Source of the DNA: Enhygromyxa salina
GTDB lineage: Bacteria > Myxococcota_A > Polyangia > Nannocystales > Nannocystaceae
Reading direction: 5' to 3'
DNA: 64,000 bases
NCBI RefSeq assembly: GCF_002994615.1
Contig: NZ_PVNK01000005.1
Span: forward strand, 105,041 to 169,040
A program made the position numbers and the translations under genes. This document shows positions 1-8,422 of the stretch, piece after piece. The notes under the pieces are model-generated. The model had not been told where the DNA came from. It made no database searches and worked only from the letters and a program-made list of their open reading frames with translations. Numbering within the stretch: the first letter of the stretch is position 1; each line of letters opens with the position of its first letter.

Positions 1-468
1 CGCGACCGCGACCGCGAGCAGCTCGTCGCGCTCGGGGATCAGCACGCCGATCCCGATCTTGCCCGCGGCGCTGGTGCGGATGACCCGGGGCTGCTCGAGC
101 TCACAGCGCGGGTCGCCACAGATCTGCTCACGCGCCTCGTCCTCGCTGTGCGGGATCGGCCCGGAGCCAAAGCCCGGCTGGCCCCGCGACGCGACCAGGT
201 TCCACGCCCGGAGAAAGCTCGCGCTCGGCTCGAGGCTGCGACCGCGGGTGTCGATCGACACCTTGCACCACTCGTCGTGCTCGGTCTCGAAGTAGGCCCC
301 GGCGTCGGACGGGGCGCTCGCCGGCGACATGCCGAGGCCGCTCGGCTCGGCGCGCTCGTCGATCGCTGGGCCTGAACCCGACGACGGCGGAAGCGACCCC
401 GACGTCGCCCCCGCGCACGCGGACAGCCCCAGCGCGCTCAGGCAGCGAGTCAGCGTACGGCGATCCAT
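1..468 (-). CDS. Putative lipoprotein (3' end outside the window)
   Basis: The reading frame starts at the ATG complementary to 466-468 and runs off the left edge, so only 156 codons are present. The N-terminus (MDRRTLTRCLSALGLSAC) is a short signal peptide ending in a lipobox L-S-A-C, so the protein should be lipid-anchored at a membrane. After the Cys comes a Ser/Gly/Pro-rich linker, then a region with three more Cys residues (motifs EWCKV, QICGDPRC). The frame has the strong GC3 bias of neighbouring genes. No family is recognised and the C-terminal part is missing, so no function is assigned. The neighbour at 504-1199 is on the same strand, 35 bp upstream. Confidence 0.75.
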   Translation of the reverse strand, partial: MDRRTLTRCLSALGLSACAGATSGSLPPSSGSGPAIDERAEPSGLGMSPASAPSDAGAYFETEHDEWCKVSIDTRGRSLEPSASFLRAWNLVASRGQPGFGSGPIPHSEDEAREQICGDPRCELEQPRVIRTSAAGKIGIGVLIPERDELLAVAVA

Positions 469-503
469 CGTCACATCGTCAGCGCGGGAGCATGCGCCAG
501 GGG

Positions 504-1199
504 TCAGCGTGGCAGGTCAGGCGCGAGCTTGACCAGGGCGTCCGCGAGGACCGCCCGCGCGCCACGCTCGACGATCTCGCCGTGGGCCATGATCAGGCGC
601 TCGAAGTCCCACTCGAAGATCCGCTCGAGGCTGCGGCGGGCCGCGCTGCGATCGCGGATCAGCGCCCGGATCAGCGGGGTCTGAGCGCAGCGCTGCCAGG
701 CCCCGCTCGCGCGCAGGTACCAGCGCGAGGCCCGTGAGCGGCTGTGATGAATGTTGAACACGAGGTCGCACACGATCAGCGTCTTGCTGCGACGGTGAAA
801 CACCACGACCTCGCTGGCCAGGGGCAAGCCCGCGAACAGCCGGGTGTCGAGGGTGTCGGCCAGCGCGGCCGGCGTCGCGTCACCGAGGACCTCGTCGAAG
901 ATCAGATCGCGGCGCTTGTCGGGCAGCCCCGGCGCGCCCCACAGCTTCGCGTCGGGCCAGCGCCGCTCGGCCCCGAGCAGATAGAGGTGATGAAAGCGGC
1001 TGGGCGCGAGCAGCTGCGTGACCGGACCGAGGGCGTCGAGCTCATCCGCGAGCGCGTCGTCGATGTCGATCGGCGAGTGCAGGATCAGCGATCCATCGGG
1101 CCGACGGATCACGGTCATGCGCGTGGCCAGCGGCATGCCAGCCACCGCGATCTCGGCCTCGGCCGTCCACAGATCTTCGGCGATCTCGCGCAGCGCCAT
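504..1199 (-). CDS. DUF4336 family protein (metallo-beta-lactamase-like fold)
   Basis: 231 residues. The text REIAEDLWTAEAEI, the stretch TRMTVIRRPDGSLILHSP, the phrase LGPVTQLLAPSRFHHLYL and the late segment EVVVFHRRSKTLIVCDLVFNI match the DUF4336 pattern as I remember it. The family is related to the metallo-beta-lactamase fold, but the canonical HxHxDH metal motif is not visible here, so an enzymatic role is open. An in-frame ATG lies 12 bp upstream at 1211, but the bases between (AGGAGA then ACC) look like the ribosome-binding site for the ATG at 1199, so I chose 1199. The gene is divergent from the SDR gene at 1269. Confidence 0.85.
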   Translation of the reverse strand: MALREIAEDLWTAEAEIAVAGMPLATRMTVIRRPDGSLILHSPIDIDDALADELDALGPVTQLLAPSRFHHLYLLGAERRWPDAKLWGAPGLPDKRRDLIFDEVLGDATPAALADTLDTRLFAGLPLASEVVVFHRRSKTLIVCDLVFNIHHSRSRASRWYLRASGAWQRCAQTPLIRALIRDRSAARRSLERIFEWDFERLIMAHGEIVERGARAVLADALVKLAPDLPR

Positions 1200-1268
1200 G
1201 GTTCTCCTCATCGTCTCCTGGCCGGACTATTGCGCGTCCAGCTCAGACGCGCCACCATCCGCGCCCAC

Positions 1269-2063
1269 ATGGGCTACTTCAACGGCAAGGTCATCTGGAT
1301 CACGGGAGCGTCGTCTGGCATCGGTGAGGCGCTGGCCCTCGAGCTCGCCGCGCGCGGCGCAAACCTGGTCCTGTCTGCGCGCCGCGAGACCCTGCTCGAG
1401 CGGGTCCGCGAGCGCTGCGAGCGAGCCAAGGACCACATGGTCGTGCCCCTCGATCTGAGCGCGCCCGAGACCGCCGCCGCCGCCACCGCCGAGGTCCTCG
1501 CACGTCACGGCCGGATCGACATCCTGATCAACAACGGCGGGATCAGCCAGCGCGGGACCGTGGCCGACACCGAGCTCGACGTCGATCGCCGGATCATGGA
1601 GGTCAACTACCTCGGCACGGTCGCCCTGACCAAGGCCGCGCTGCCCTCGATGCTCGAGCGCGGCGCCGGACAGATCGTCGTGGTCAGCTCGCTGATGGGC
1701 AGCATCGGCACGCCCCTGCGCTCGGCCTACGCCGCGTCCAAGCACGCCCTCCACGGCTTCTTCGACTGCCTCCGCGCCGAGGTCCACGACCAGGGCGTCC
1801 ACGTCTGCGTCATCAGCCCCGGCTACGTCCGGACCGAGATCACCAAGAACGCGCTCACGGCCGACGGCTCGACCTACGACGACATGGGCGACGCCCAGAG
1901 CAAGGCCATGAGCCCCGAGGTCTTCGCCCGGCGCTGCGCCGACGCGATCGCCAGCGACGTCCGGCGCAAGATGATCGGCGGCCCCGAAGTCTGGGCCGCC
2001 CGCCTCGCGCCCTTCTTCCCCGGCGTCTACGACTTCCTGATTCGCCGGGTCAAGAGCACCTGA
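1269..2063 (+). CDS. Short-chain dehydrogenase/reductase (DHRS7-like)
   Basis: 264 residues, a normal length for a classical SDR. The cofactor-binding motif TGASSGIG is at residues 12-19. The structural motif reads NNGG (89-92) instead of the usual NNAG. The catalytic Ser is near 140 and the YxxxK pair is Y154/K158 (SAYAASKHALHG). The C-terminal part (PGYVRTEITKNAL, then a hydrophobic end FFPGVYDFLIRR) resembles DHRS7/11-beta-HSD-like enzymes that act on lipids or steroids, but the substrate cannot be read from the sequence. The frame stays open far upstream; I start at the ATG where SDR homology begins, since the upstream part is antisense to the DUF4336 gene. Confidence 0.92.
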   Translation: MGYFNGKVIWITGASSGIGEALALELAARGANLVLSARRETLLERVRERCERAKDHMVVPLDLSAPETAAAATAEVLARHGRIDILINNGGISQRGTVADTELDVDRRIMEVNYLGTVALTKAALPSMLERGAGQIVVVSSLMGSIGTPLRSAYAASKHALHGFFDCLRAEVHDQGVHVCVISPGYVRTEITKNALTADGSTYDDMGDAQSKAMSPEVFARRCADAIASDVRRKMIGGPEVWAARLAPFFPGVYDFLIRRVKST

Positions 2064-2078
2064 GGCCGCCCAGGCCGC

Positions 2079-2861
2079 TCAGCTCTTCGCCCAGGGATCT
2101 TCGATCCCGGCGTCCTCGAGCAAGACCCGCAGCAGGTCCGAGCGCGACCGGGCCCCGGTCCGGGCCAGGACCTGCGACACGTGATACTTGACCGTGCGCT
2201 TGGTGCAGCCGAGCAGCTCGGCGATGCGCTGATCCGGGTCGCCCCACAGCAGCCGCCACGCCGTGATCGTCTGGACCGGGCTGAGCCCCGCGATGAACTG
2301 CAGACGCGCGAGCCCGTGACGAATGTCGAAATTGATCGACTGCGTCTGGAACATCAGCATCTCTTCGTCCTCGGCGCTCGGCAGCTCGTCGCCACCCTTT
2401 TGCCCGAGCGCCACCCGCCAGGCCTGGGTCGCGCGCACGGTCGCGCCGATTCCGGCGAGCAGCGAGGCGTCTTCGACAGGCTTTTGGATGTAGCCGTGCG
2501 CGCCAGCGCTCATCAGCTGGGCGGGGACCTCCTCGTCATCCTGACCCGTGACGACCAAGGCCTTGGTCAGCGGGCGGTTGTCGAGCAGCACGGGGATGAT
2601 GTCGAGCGCGGTGCCGTCGGGCAACGAGAAGTCGAGCAACGCTGCGTCGAAGTCGCGATGCGACTCGATGGCCTCGATGCCTTCGGCCTTCGTCGGGCAG
2701 CCGACGACGTCGTAGCCTGCGCCTTTGAGAGTGCGCAGATACATCTCCAAAACCACGTCCATGTCCTCGACGACGAGGATCTTGGGCTTGGCTCGCGCGA
2801 CGCGACCAAGGCTGGCAGGGATGTCGGGGACCCAACGCGATGGGGACTCGGTGTCGCTCAC
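2079..2861 (-). CDS. Two-component response regulator, receiver + LuxR-type HTH
   Basis: 260 residues, starting at GTG. The receiver domain spans about 27-145, with acidic pair E32/D33, phospho-acceptor D77 (ALLDFSLPDG), T105 (VVTGQDDE) and K127 (YIQKPV). The C-terminal 60 residues (RIAELLGCTKRTVKYHVSQVLARTG) form a helix-turn-helix of the LuxR/FixJ class. A linker of about 50 residues lies between. It should be a DNA-binding transcription regulator switched by phosphorylation. No histidine kinase gene is adjacent, so the partner is unknown. The gene converges on the SDR gene with a 15-bp gap. An 11-bp inverted repeat lies upstream (2954-3031). Confidence 0.93.
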   Translation of the reverse strand: MSDTESPSRWVPDIPASLGRVARAKPKILVVEDMDVVLEMYLRTLKGAGYDVVGCPTKAEGIEAIESHRDFDAALLDFSLPDGTALDIIPVLLDNRPLTKALVVTGQDDEEVPAQLMSAGAHGYIQKPVEDASLLAGIGATVRATQAWRVALGQKGGDELPSAEDEEMLMFQTQSINFDIRHGLARLQFIAGLSPVQTITAWRLLWGDPDQRIAELLGCTKRTVKYHVSQVLARTGARSRSDLLRVLLEDAGIEDPWAKS

Positions 2862-2953
2862 TGGAACCTCTGTCGGCGGCTCGTGTTCGGCCGCGTAGGT
2901 CTACGTATCAAGGTGTGACCGACTGTGTCCACGCGAACACACGATCAAACTCG

Positions 2954-3031
2954 GTTTTCGCGCCGCTGTGTGATCCGACGACCACGGTGGCACCCAGGTT
3001 CGGACGAGAATGCTCCTCTTGGCGCGAAAAC
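2954..3031. promoter_or_regulatory. Widely spaced 11-bp inverted repeat upstream of the response regulator
   Basis: GTTTTCGCGCC at 2954-2964 is repeated as its exact reverse complement GGCGCGAAAAC at 3021-3031, with 56 bp between. It lies about 90 bp upstream of the response-regulator start at 2861, in a gap of about 300 bp that otherwise holds only the terminator-like hairpin at 3107-3130. The spacing would suit a protein that binds two sites, but this is an inference. Confidence 0.35.
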
Positions 3032-3106
3032 GAACATTGTTTGGTACTGCAGCGGCCTCATTCGGCCCGGTCGGCTCCGGCCGGGGCGAGATCGGCCGCG
3101 ACGGCC

Positions 3107-3130
3107 CTCCCGCGGGCGGGCCCGCGGGAG
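3107..3130 (-). terminator. GC-rich hairpin after the PfkB kinase gene
   Basis: A perfect 10-bp stem CTCCCGCGGG / CCCGCGGGAG with a 4-nt loop, about 30 bp downstream of the kinase stop codon (minus-strand transcription). There is no clear T tract, so it may act as an attenuating structure or RNA 3'-end stabiliser more than a classical intrinsic terminator. Confidence 0.5.
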
Positions 3131-3160
3131 AGACACCGCATGCCGCGCAGGTCTGCGTTG

Positions 3161-4087
3161 TCAGAACCGCGTCAGCTCGACGAAGGACTGATAGCGGCCT
3201 TCGATGTCCTCGCGCGACAGGCCGCGGAGCTGATCGTAGGAGAAGCCCTGGACGCAGTAGCTCGCCATCGTCGAGCCCCAGATCACCGCCTGACGAACGT
3301 AGTCGTCGGTGATCTCTCCAGTCCGCGCGAGGTGGCCCATGAACCCGCCCGCGAAGCTGTCGCCTGCGCCGGTCGGATCGACGACGTCCTCGAGCGGCAT
3401 CGCCGGGGCGGCGAACAGGGCGTTGTCGGGCCCGAAGCACAGGGCCCCGTACTCGCCGCGCTTGATGACCAGGGTCTTGGGCCCGAGCTCGCGGATCTTG
3501 TTGGCTGCGCGGACGAGGTTGGTCTCGGACGTCAGCTGCAGCGCCTCTTCTTCATTGATCGCAAGCACGTCGACGCGCGCGAGGACCTCGAGCAGCTTGT
3601 CGTGGGCGATGTCGATCCACAGGTTCATCGTGTCGAGGCCGACGAGGCGCGGGCGCTTGGCCATCTGGTCGAGCACGTCGAGCTGGAGGCTGGGCTGGAT
3701 GTTGGCCAGAAACAGAAACTCGCTCTCGCGGTAGCTTGGCGGCAGCCGCGGGGAGAAGTTCTCGAACACGTTGAGGTGGGTCTCGAGCGTGTCCCGCTGG
3801 TTCATGTTCTCGTGGTAGCGGCCCTTCCAGCGGAAGGTCAGGCCGTCGCTGTTGCGCTCGAGCCCGTCGAGGTCGACCCCCGCGCGCTCGAGATCACCGA
3901 GCGCCGCGGCCGGGAAGTCGTGACCGACGACGCCGACGAGCTGGACCGGGGTCAGCGGTGACGCGGCCATCGCGAAGAACACCGCGGCTCCGCCGACGCT
4001 TTCTTCACGCTCGGCCGTCGGGGTGATGACCCAGTCGACGGCGACGCTGCCGACGACCACGAGTTTGTTGCTGTTCTGATCTGACAT
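3161..4087 (-). CDS. PfkB (ribokinase) family carbohydrate/nucleoside kinase
   Basis: 308 residues, the usual PfkB length. Family hallmarks are the GG pair at 32-33 (SVGGAAVFFA), the Lys-Arg-Gly strand (TLVIKRGEYGALCF) and the C-terminal signature DPTGAGDSFAGGF (238-250) with catalytic base D243. It phosphorylates a sugar or nucleoside hydroxyl with ATP. The gene starts 20 bp after the methylthioadenosine phosphorylase gene on the same strand, so the two are probably one operon. A role in nucleoside or 5-methylthioribose/adenine salvage is an inference from this pairing; the substrate is not determined. Confidence 0.9.
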   Translation of the reverse strand: MSDQNSNKLVVVGSVAVDWVITPTAEREESVGGAAVFFAMAASPLTPVQLVGVVGHDFPAAALGDLERAGVDLDGLERNSDGLTFRWKGRYHENMNQRDTLETHLNVFENFSPRLPPSYRESEFLFLANIQPSLQLDVLDQMAKRPRLVGLDTMNLWIDIAHDKLLEVLARVDVLAINEEEALQLTSETNLVRAANKIRELGPKTLVIKRGEYGALCFGPDNALFAAPAMPLEDVVDPTGAGDSFAGGFMGHLARTGEITDDYVRQAVIWGSTMASYCVQGFSYDQLRGLSREDIEGRYQSFVELTRF

Positions 4088-4107
4088 GGTTGGATTTGGG
4101 GACAGGT

Positions 4108-5046
4108 TCAATGGGCGTCGAGGTAGTGACCGATGATGAGGTCGAGGCGCTCGCGGGTCACGGCGGGGATCTTGGCCGGGTCGGTGATCAGCGCGCCGAC
4201 CAGCGCGCGCGGCCACGGCAGGTGCTCGCAGGTCGTCGGCAGGCGCTCGGCGAGCTCGAGCACGATCGAGCGGACGCGGGCGACGTTGGCCTGCATGATC
4301 GCGATCACGGCGTCGACGCTGACCTCTTCTTCGCTCTGGTGCCAGCAGTCGTAGTCGGTCGAGGTCGCGAGCACGGCGTAGGCGATCTCGGCCTCGCGCG
4401 CGAGCTTGGCCTCGGGCAGCGCCGTCATCCCGATCACGTCGCCGCCCCAGCTGCGGTAGAGCTCGGACTCGGCCCGGGTCGAGAACGCCGGGCCCTCCAT
4501 CACGACCATCGTGCCCTTGCGATGCAGGCGCTGCTCCCCGCGGCCGACGACCTCGGCGGCGGCCTTGGTCACGAGCTCACGAAAGCCCGCGTCGAAGGGG
4601 TCGCCAAACTGAATGTGGGCCACGCAGCCGCTGCCGAAGAAGCTCGACGTGCGGTTCTTGGTCCGATCGATCAGCTGGTCGGGGACGACGACGTGACCCG
4701 GGGCGATCTCGGCCTGGAGCGAGCCGACCGCCGACGCGCTGAGCAGGTGGGTGACCCCGAGCTGCTTGAAGCCGTGGATGTTGGCCCGGTAGTCGATCTC
4801 GCCCGGCAACAGGATGTGGCCGACCCCGTGACGGGGGAGAAACACGGCGCGCAGCGGCGGCCCGGACTGGCGCGGCAACTTGCCGACGGTGTAGGCGCCC
4901 GAGGGCTCGCCAAATGGAGTCTCGAGCGAGACTCGCTCGACGTCCTCGAGCTTGTCCATGGCGTAGAGGCCCGAGCCTCCGACGACGCCGAGGACCAGCT
5001 CGTCGCGGGCTTGGGGAGAGGCGGGGTGCGGCTTGATCATGGTCAT
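4108..5046 (-). CDS. mtnP: S-methyl-5'-thioadenosine phosphorylase
   Basis: 312 residues. The enzyme cleaves methylthioadenosine, a by-product of polyamine synthesis, with phosphate to adenine and 5-methylthioribose-1-phosphate (methionine salvage). Motifs of the family are GGSGLY near the N-terminus, LPRHGVGH (phosphate/substrate site), MEGPAFSTRAESELYRSWG and STDYDCWH, the last containing the Asp typical of MTA rather than guanosine specificity. The start is the ATG complementary to 5044-5046; a second ATG two codons later is equally possible. The PfkB kinase gene follows within 20 bp. Confidence 0.95.
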   Translation of the reverse strand: MTMIKPHPASPQARDELVLGVVGGSGLYAMDKLEDVERVSLETPFGEPSGAYTVGKLPRQSGPPLRAVFLPRHGVGHILLPGEIDYRANIHGFKQLGVTHLLSASAVGSLQAEIAPGHVVVPDQLIDRTKNRTSSFFGSGCVAHIQFGDPFDAGFRELVTKAAAEVVGRGEQRLHRKGTMVVMEGPAFSTRAESELYRSWGGDVIGMTALPEAKLAREAEIAYAVLATSTDYDCWHQSEEEVSVDAVIAIMQANVARVRSIVLELAERLPTTCEHLPWPRALVGALITDPAKIPAVTRERLDLIIGHYLDAH

Positions 5047-5370
5047 GCTCGGACGCCGAGCGCGAGTCGGCGCGGCATCGTATCTCGTCTCTTGGCCCGC
5101 CGCAGCGCGCCACCTACGCCCCGCCCCCGCGAGCGGATTCACCGCCTACCTCGTCGGCCGCCGCCGCCCTCGCCCTTGGCGAGGGGGAGCAGACGACGAC
5201 CATGATCCCGCCCACGCGGCCGGCCGCGGTCTCGCCCTCGACGCTCAGCCACGCGTCGAGGGCCATCGCGGGATCGTCGCAGGGCTGTGCTAGGCTCAAA
5301 AGCTAGGCTCAAAAGCTAGGCTCAAAAGCTTGGTTCGGTGAGATCCGAGATCGGTGAACGGAGGCGTGTG
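5047..5370. other. Divergent intergenic region with a 13-bp tandem repeat
   Basis: 324 bp between mtnP (minus) and the gene at 5371 (plus). It contains the triple repeat described at 5291-5329. A small minus-strand frame of 61 codons (5114-5299) has fair codon use in its first half (MALDAWLSVEGETAAGRVGG), but no recognised homology and no clear ribosome-binding site. I treat it as unproven. Confidence 0.4.
5291..5329. repeat. Three exact tandem copies of a 13-bp unit
   Basis: The unit TAGGCTCAAAAGC occurs at 5291-5303, 5304-5316 and 5317-5329 with no mismatch. The array ends 41 bp before the ATG of the gene at 5371, where the promoter or operator should lie. It is A-rich compared with the surrounding DNA. 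It could be an iterated regulator-binding site or simple slippage. Confidence 0.8.
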
Positions 5371-7776
5371 ATGTCAGGCCAGGAGCTCGCGCTCAGTGTC
5401 CACGGATTTGTAGTGAAGGGGTTGTTGCTGCTCGCAGGCGACAACGCGACGCGCAGCTTCGAGCTGCTCGAGACCGGGCCCGGCGTCCACGTGCTGGTGG
5501 GGGGCCACCGTCCCTTTCACCTCCTCGTGACCGAGGCCCTCGACGACGAGGGCCGCGGGCGCTTGCGCGAGCTGGTCGGCCACCGGGTCATGGTCCGCTT
5601 CGGCGAGCGGCCTCCGCTGCGTCGACGGATCGCGGCGGTCGGCGGCGCGGGGCTCGAGCAGGTCACGCCCGAGGCCCTCGATCTGACCGCGGGGCTCTAC
5701 GGGGCGGCGCCGCTGTGGCTCCACGCCGACGGCACCCTCGCGAGCACCGAGCAGGGCGCGGCGCCGCGGGGGCTCGATGCCCTCGCGACCATGGTCAGCG
5801 CGGCGCGCTGGATCTCCTCGCGGCGCACGAGCTCCTTCGAGCGGCTGTTTCCGGCCAGCGCCTTTCACCCCGACGAGCCCGAGCGGACCGAGCGGCTCGA
5901 CCTCGACCAAGGCCGGGCGCTGCTCGATCAGCTCGGCGATGTCCTCGAGGCCGCGCGCGTCGGTCGCGAGGCCGCGACCGCGTCGACGGTCGAGGCCGCG
6001 CAGCTTCGCAGCGCCGCGCTGACGGTGCTCTCACACCTGTGCGCGACCGTGACCAAGGATCCACAGTTTCGCCCCGTCGCCGACGCGGCCGCGGCCAAGA
6101 TCTTCGAGCTGATCGCGGCCGAGCAAGGCCCGGGCTCGCGGCCCGAGCTGCGCGCCCACGCGATCAACCTGCTCAGCCTCCGCGGACCCGCGCTGAGCGA
6201 GGCCGACCGCGCCCGGGCCCAGGCCCTGCTGCGCGGGATGATCCGCCCCGCCCCCCCCTACGACGAGTACACGGGCCGCTGGCGCTTCGCGGTCGCGTCG
6301 GCCTTCGCCTTCAACGAGGGCGAGCGCGACGCCTTCGTCGAGCACCACGGGTTCAAGAAGATCCCGACCCCCGAAGGGGCCCCCGCGGCGCCCCGCGGCC
6401 GCCGCTACGAGGTCCTCGAGAGCCCCTTCCCCGGCCCCGACGGCGAGCCCTTCTTGGTGTTCACGCGCGCGGCCAGCCCCCGCGACGAGAACCAGGAGAT
6501 GGCGACCCCCTTCTTCGCCGGGCTCCTGATCAGCCGCCACGCCCAGCTCGGCGCCCACGACATGACCAGCTCGCGGATCCCGGCCACCCAAGCTGGCTAC
6601 AAGCTGATGATGAACGCCCAGTGCGCCGGGCTGACCACGCGCTTTGCGATCTCGCGGATGTTCCCCGAGGCCGACATCTACTCGTCGTGGGACTCGACCT
6701 ACTTCCGCACCAACCGCGATCGCAAGGTCGTCGACTCCGAGGGCGTCGACTGCTTCGTCGCGCTGCTCCAGGGCCTGAGCGCGCGCGAGAGCTTCGCCGA
6801 GATCGATCGCCGCATCGGCCTGGCCCAGTGGGCGCGGCCGCTGAACAAGATCCCGGGCTTCGTCCAGTTCATCGGGCCGGCGCATCCGCAGGTCGTGGCC
6901 CGCTACGAAGACATCAACCACGACGGCAAGGCCGACTACTACGACGGGTTCTTGGACTTCACCCTGGTCGAGATCGCCGAAGACGCCCGGGCCGGGGCGA
7001 CGCCCAAAGACCCCGGGGTCGCGGCCTCGCAGATCAGCGGCGCGGCGGCGCGGGGCCTGGGCTGGGCCGCCGGCAGCCTCAACCGGGTGACGCAGTACAG
7101 CGAGCTGTGGGACGAGCTCCCCGATCAGGCCGAGCGATCTCATGCGTTCAGGGCCGCGGGCTTCTTCAGCCCCACCGAGCCGCCGCGCGACGTCGATGGG
7201 GCGCCGCTCGAGGAGCTCGGGCGGATGCCTGCGGTCGTGCGCCTGATCGCCGATCCGACGGCAGAGGGCGGGGTCGCGGCCGACGTGATGTTCAACGCGT
7301 GGTTGAGCCACGCCCCGCAGGAGCTCAAGCGGCTGCTGTGCGCGGCCGAGGCGTTCTGGCGGGCGATCGACGCCAAGCTGCTGCGCGCGGCGCCGCTCGA
7401 CACCCACGCGGGCCGGCGTGGGGCCCTGCTGCTGATCCTCGCTGGCTTGCTGGAGTATCCGGCGGATCAGAACCGGGTCGATGCGCTGTGGCGGGCGGCG
7501 CTGGCCATGTTGCGGATGCCGCCGATCTCGCGCTCGTTGGTGCGGCGGTGCATCAACAAAGAAGATCACGACGCGAGCAACTACTACGGGTCGCGGCGGG
7601 GGATCGCCGAGCTGATGGGCGCGGGGGATGAGCCTGGCCGGCTCGCCAAGTCGGATCCGGTCGCCCACGCGATCTTGGTGAGCGACGACGAGGACATCGG
7701 CCGAGCGGCGCCGCTCGAGCTCACGGCCGATCCGCCGCCGAGCCCGGCTGCTCCTGCTGGCGGCCGAACCAAATGA
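5371..7776 (+). CDS. Large unassigned protein with possible His/Cys peptidase-like core and EF-hand-like loop
   Basis: 801 residues, no signal peptide or membrane segment. I do not recognise a family. The N-terminal 110 residues look beta-rich and 170-300 look helical. The central part (about 330-480) has LLISRHAQLG with His390 and KLMMNAQCAGLTTRF with Cys418, followed by DIYSSWDSTYF. This His...Cys order resembles caspase/clostripain-fold cysteine peptidases, but that is only a suggestion. A loop D514-x-N-x-D-G-x-A-D looks like an EF-hand calcium site. The start is the ATG at 5371, with GGAGG 6 bp upstream; a GTG 33 bp earlier lacks this. The last 56 bp overlap the convergent membrane-protein gene. 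Confidence 0.8.
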   Translation: MSGQELALSVHGFVVKGLLLLAGDNATRSFELLETGPGVHVLVGGHRPFHLLVTEALDDEGRGRLRELVGHRVMVRFGERPPLRRRIAAVGGAGLEQVTPEALDLTAGLYGAAPLWLHADGTLASTEQGAAPRGLDALATMVSAARWISSRRTSSFERLFPASAFHPDEPERTERLDLDQGRALLDQLGDVLEAARVGREAATASTVEAAQLRSAALTVLSHLCATVTKDPQFRPVADAAAAKIFELIAAEQGPGSRPELRAHAINLLSLRGPALSEADRARAQALLRGMIRPAPPYDEYTGRWRFAVASAFAFNEGERDAFVEHHGFKKIPTPEGAPAAPRGRRYEVLESPFPGPDGEPFLVFTRAASPRDENQEMATPFFAGLLISRHAQLGAHDMTSSRIPATQAGYKLMMNAQCAGLTTRFAISRMFPEADIYSSWDSTYFRTNRDRKVVDSEGVDCFVALLQGLSARESFAEIDRRIGLAQWARPLNKIPGFVQFIGPAHPQVVARYEDINHDGKADYYDGFLDFTLVEIAEDARAGATPKDPGVAASQISGAAARGLGWAAGSLNRVTQYSELWDELPDQAERSHAFRAAGFFSPTEPPRDVDGAPLEELGRMPAVVRLIADPTAEGGVAADVMFNAWLSHAPQELKRLLCAAEAFWRAIDAKLLRAAPLDTHAGRRGALLLILAGLLEYPADQNRVDALWRAALAMLRMPPISRSLVRRCINKEDHDASNYYGSRRGIAELMGAGDEPGRLAKSDPVAHAILVSDDEDIGRAAPLELTADPPPSPAAPAGGRTK

Positions 7777-8398
7777 ACAAGGGCGTCAACAACACCGTGG
7801 GCCCGAGCCACAGCACCACCGCGGGGATCCCCGGCGCCAGCCGAGGCCCCGTCGCCGCGGCGAAGGCCGTGAGCGAGGCGATGAACGCCGCCGCGACCCC
7901 GCGGATGTGCTCGCCCACCCACGCGTCCGCCTCGAACACGTCCAGGTTCATGAAGCGTCGAAAGTGCCAGACCGAGCCCAGGCTGATCGTCGACAACACG
8001 AGCGCAACAACGCCCATGCCCTGGCCCTCGAGCAGCGCCCACGCCCCGTAGCCGCCGAACAGCAAGAACGCCCCAGCAAAGCCAGGGTGGAGCGCACGAT
8101 CGAGCGGCCCCGGCCGCCGCTTGGGAGGCTGGAGCCGGGCGAGGCGCCAGGCGACGAGGCCGTGATAGATGACCAGCAGCCCGACGCCCATCAAAAACAG
8201 GTTGCCGCCGACGAACACGACCGGCGCCGCGACGGCGATCGCCAGGCCCATGCTGAGCATGAACAGGCGCCCGGCCCACGGGTGCCCCGACGGACGCTTG
8301 GGCAAGCTCAGCGCGACCACCCCGGACAGGATGGCCACCAGGCCGATGACCCCGTGGATCGGCATCAACAGCTCGCGCAAGGTCGCGTACTCGAACAT
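7721..8398 (-). CDS. Seven-TM membrane protein (DUF2306-like)
   Basis: 225 residues with seven predicted membrane segments, for example LMPIHGVIGLVAILSGVVAL, FMLSMGLAIAVAAPVVFVGG, NLFLMGVGLLVIYHGLVAW and VVLWLGPTVLLTPLFIWF. Conserved-looking His residues (PIHG, SGHPW, IYHG, LHPG, VWHF) could bind heme or metal, and the pattern recalls DUF2306-type proteins, a weak assignment. The gene starts 24 bp after the stop of the amidotransferase gene on the same strand, so it is probably the last gene of the left biosynthetic operon. Its 3' end overlaps the plus-strand gene at 5371-7776 by 56 bp. Confidence 0.85.
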   Translation of the reverse strand: MFEYATLRELLMPIHGVIGLVAILSGVVALSLPKRPSGHPWAGRLFMLSMGLAIAVAAPVVFVGGNLFLMGVGLLVIYHGLVAWRLARLQPPKRRPGPLDRALHPGFAGAFLLFGGYGAWALLEGQGMGVVALVLSTISLGSVWHFRRFMNLDVFEADAWVGEHIRGVAAAFIASLTAFAAATGPRLAPGIPAVVLWLGPTVLLTPLFIWFGRQQEQPGSAADRP

Positions 8399-8422
8399 CT
8401 TGTTTTGGGGGCTCTCGGGCGC

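Noticed and set aside
744..1268. N-terminal extension of the SDR gene
   Set aside because: The region is antisense to the DUF4336 gene and the SDR fold starts exactly at the ATG at 1269.
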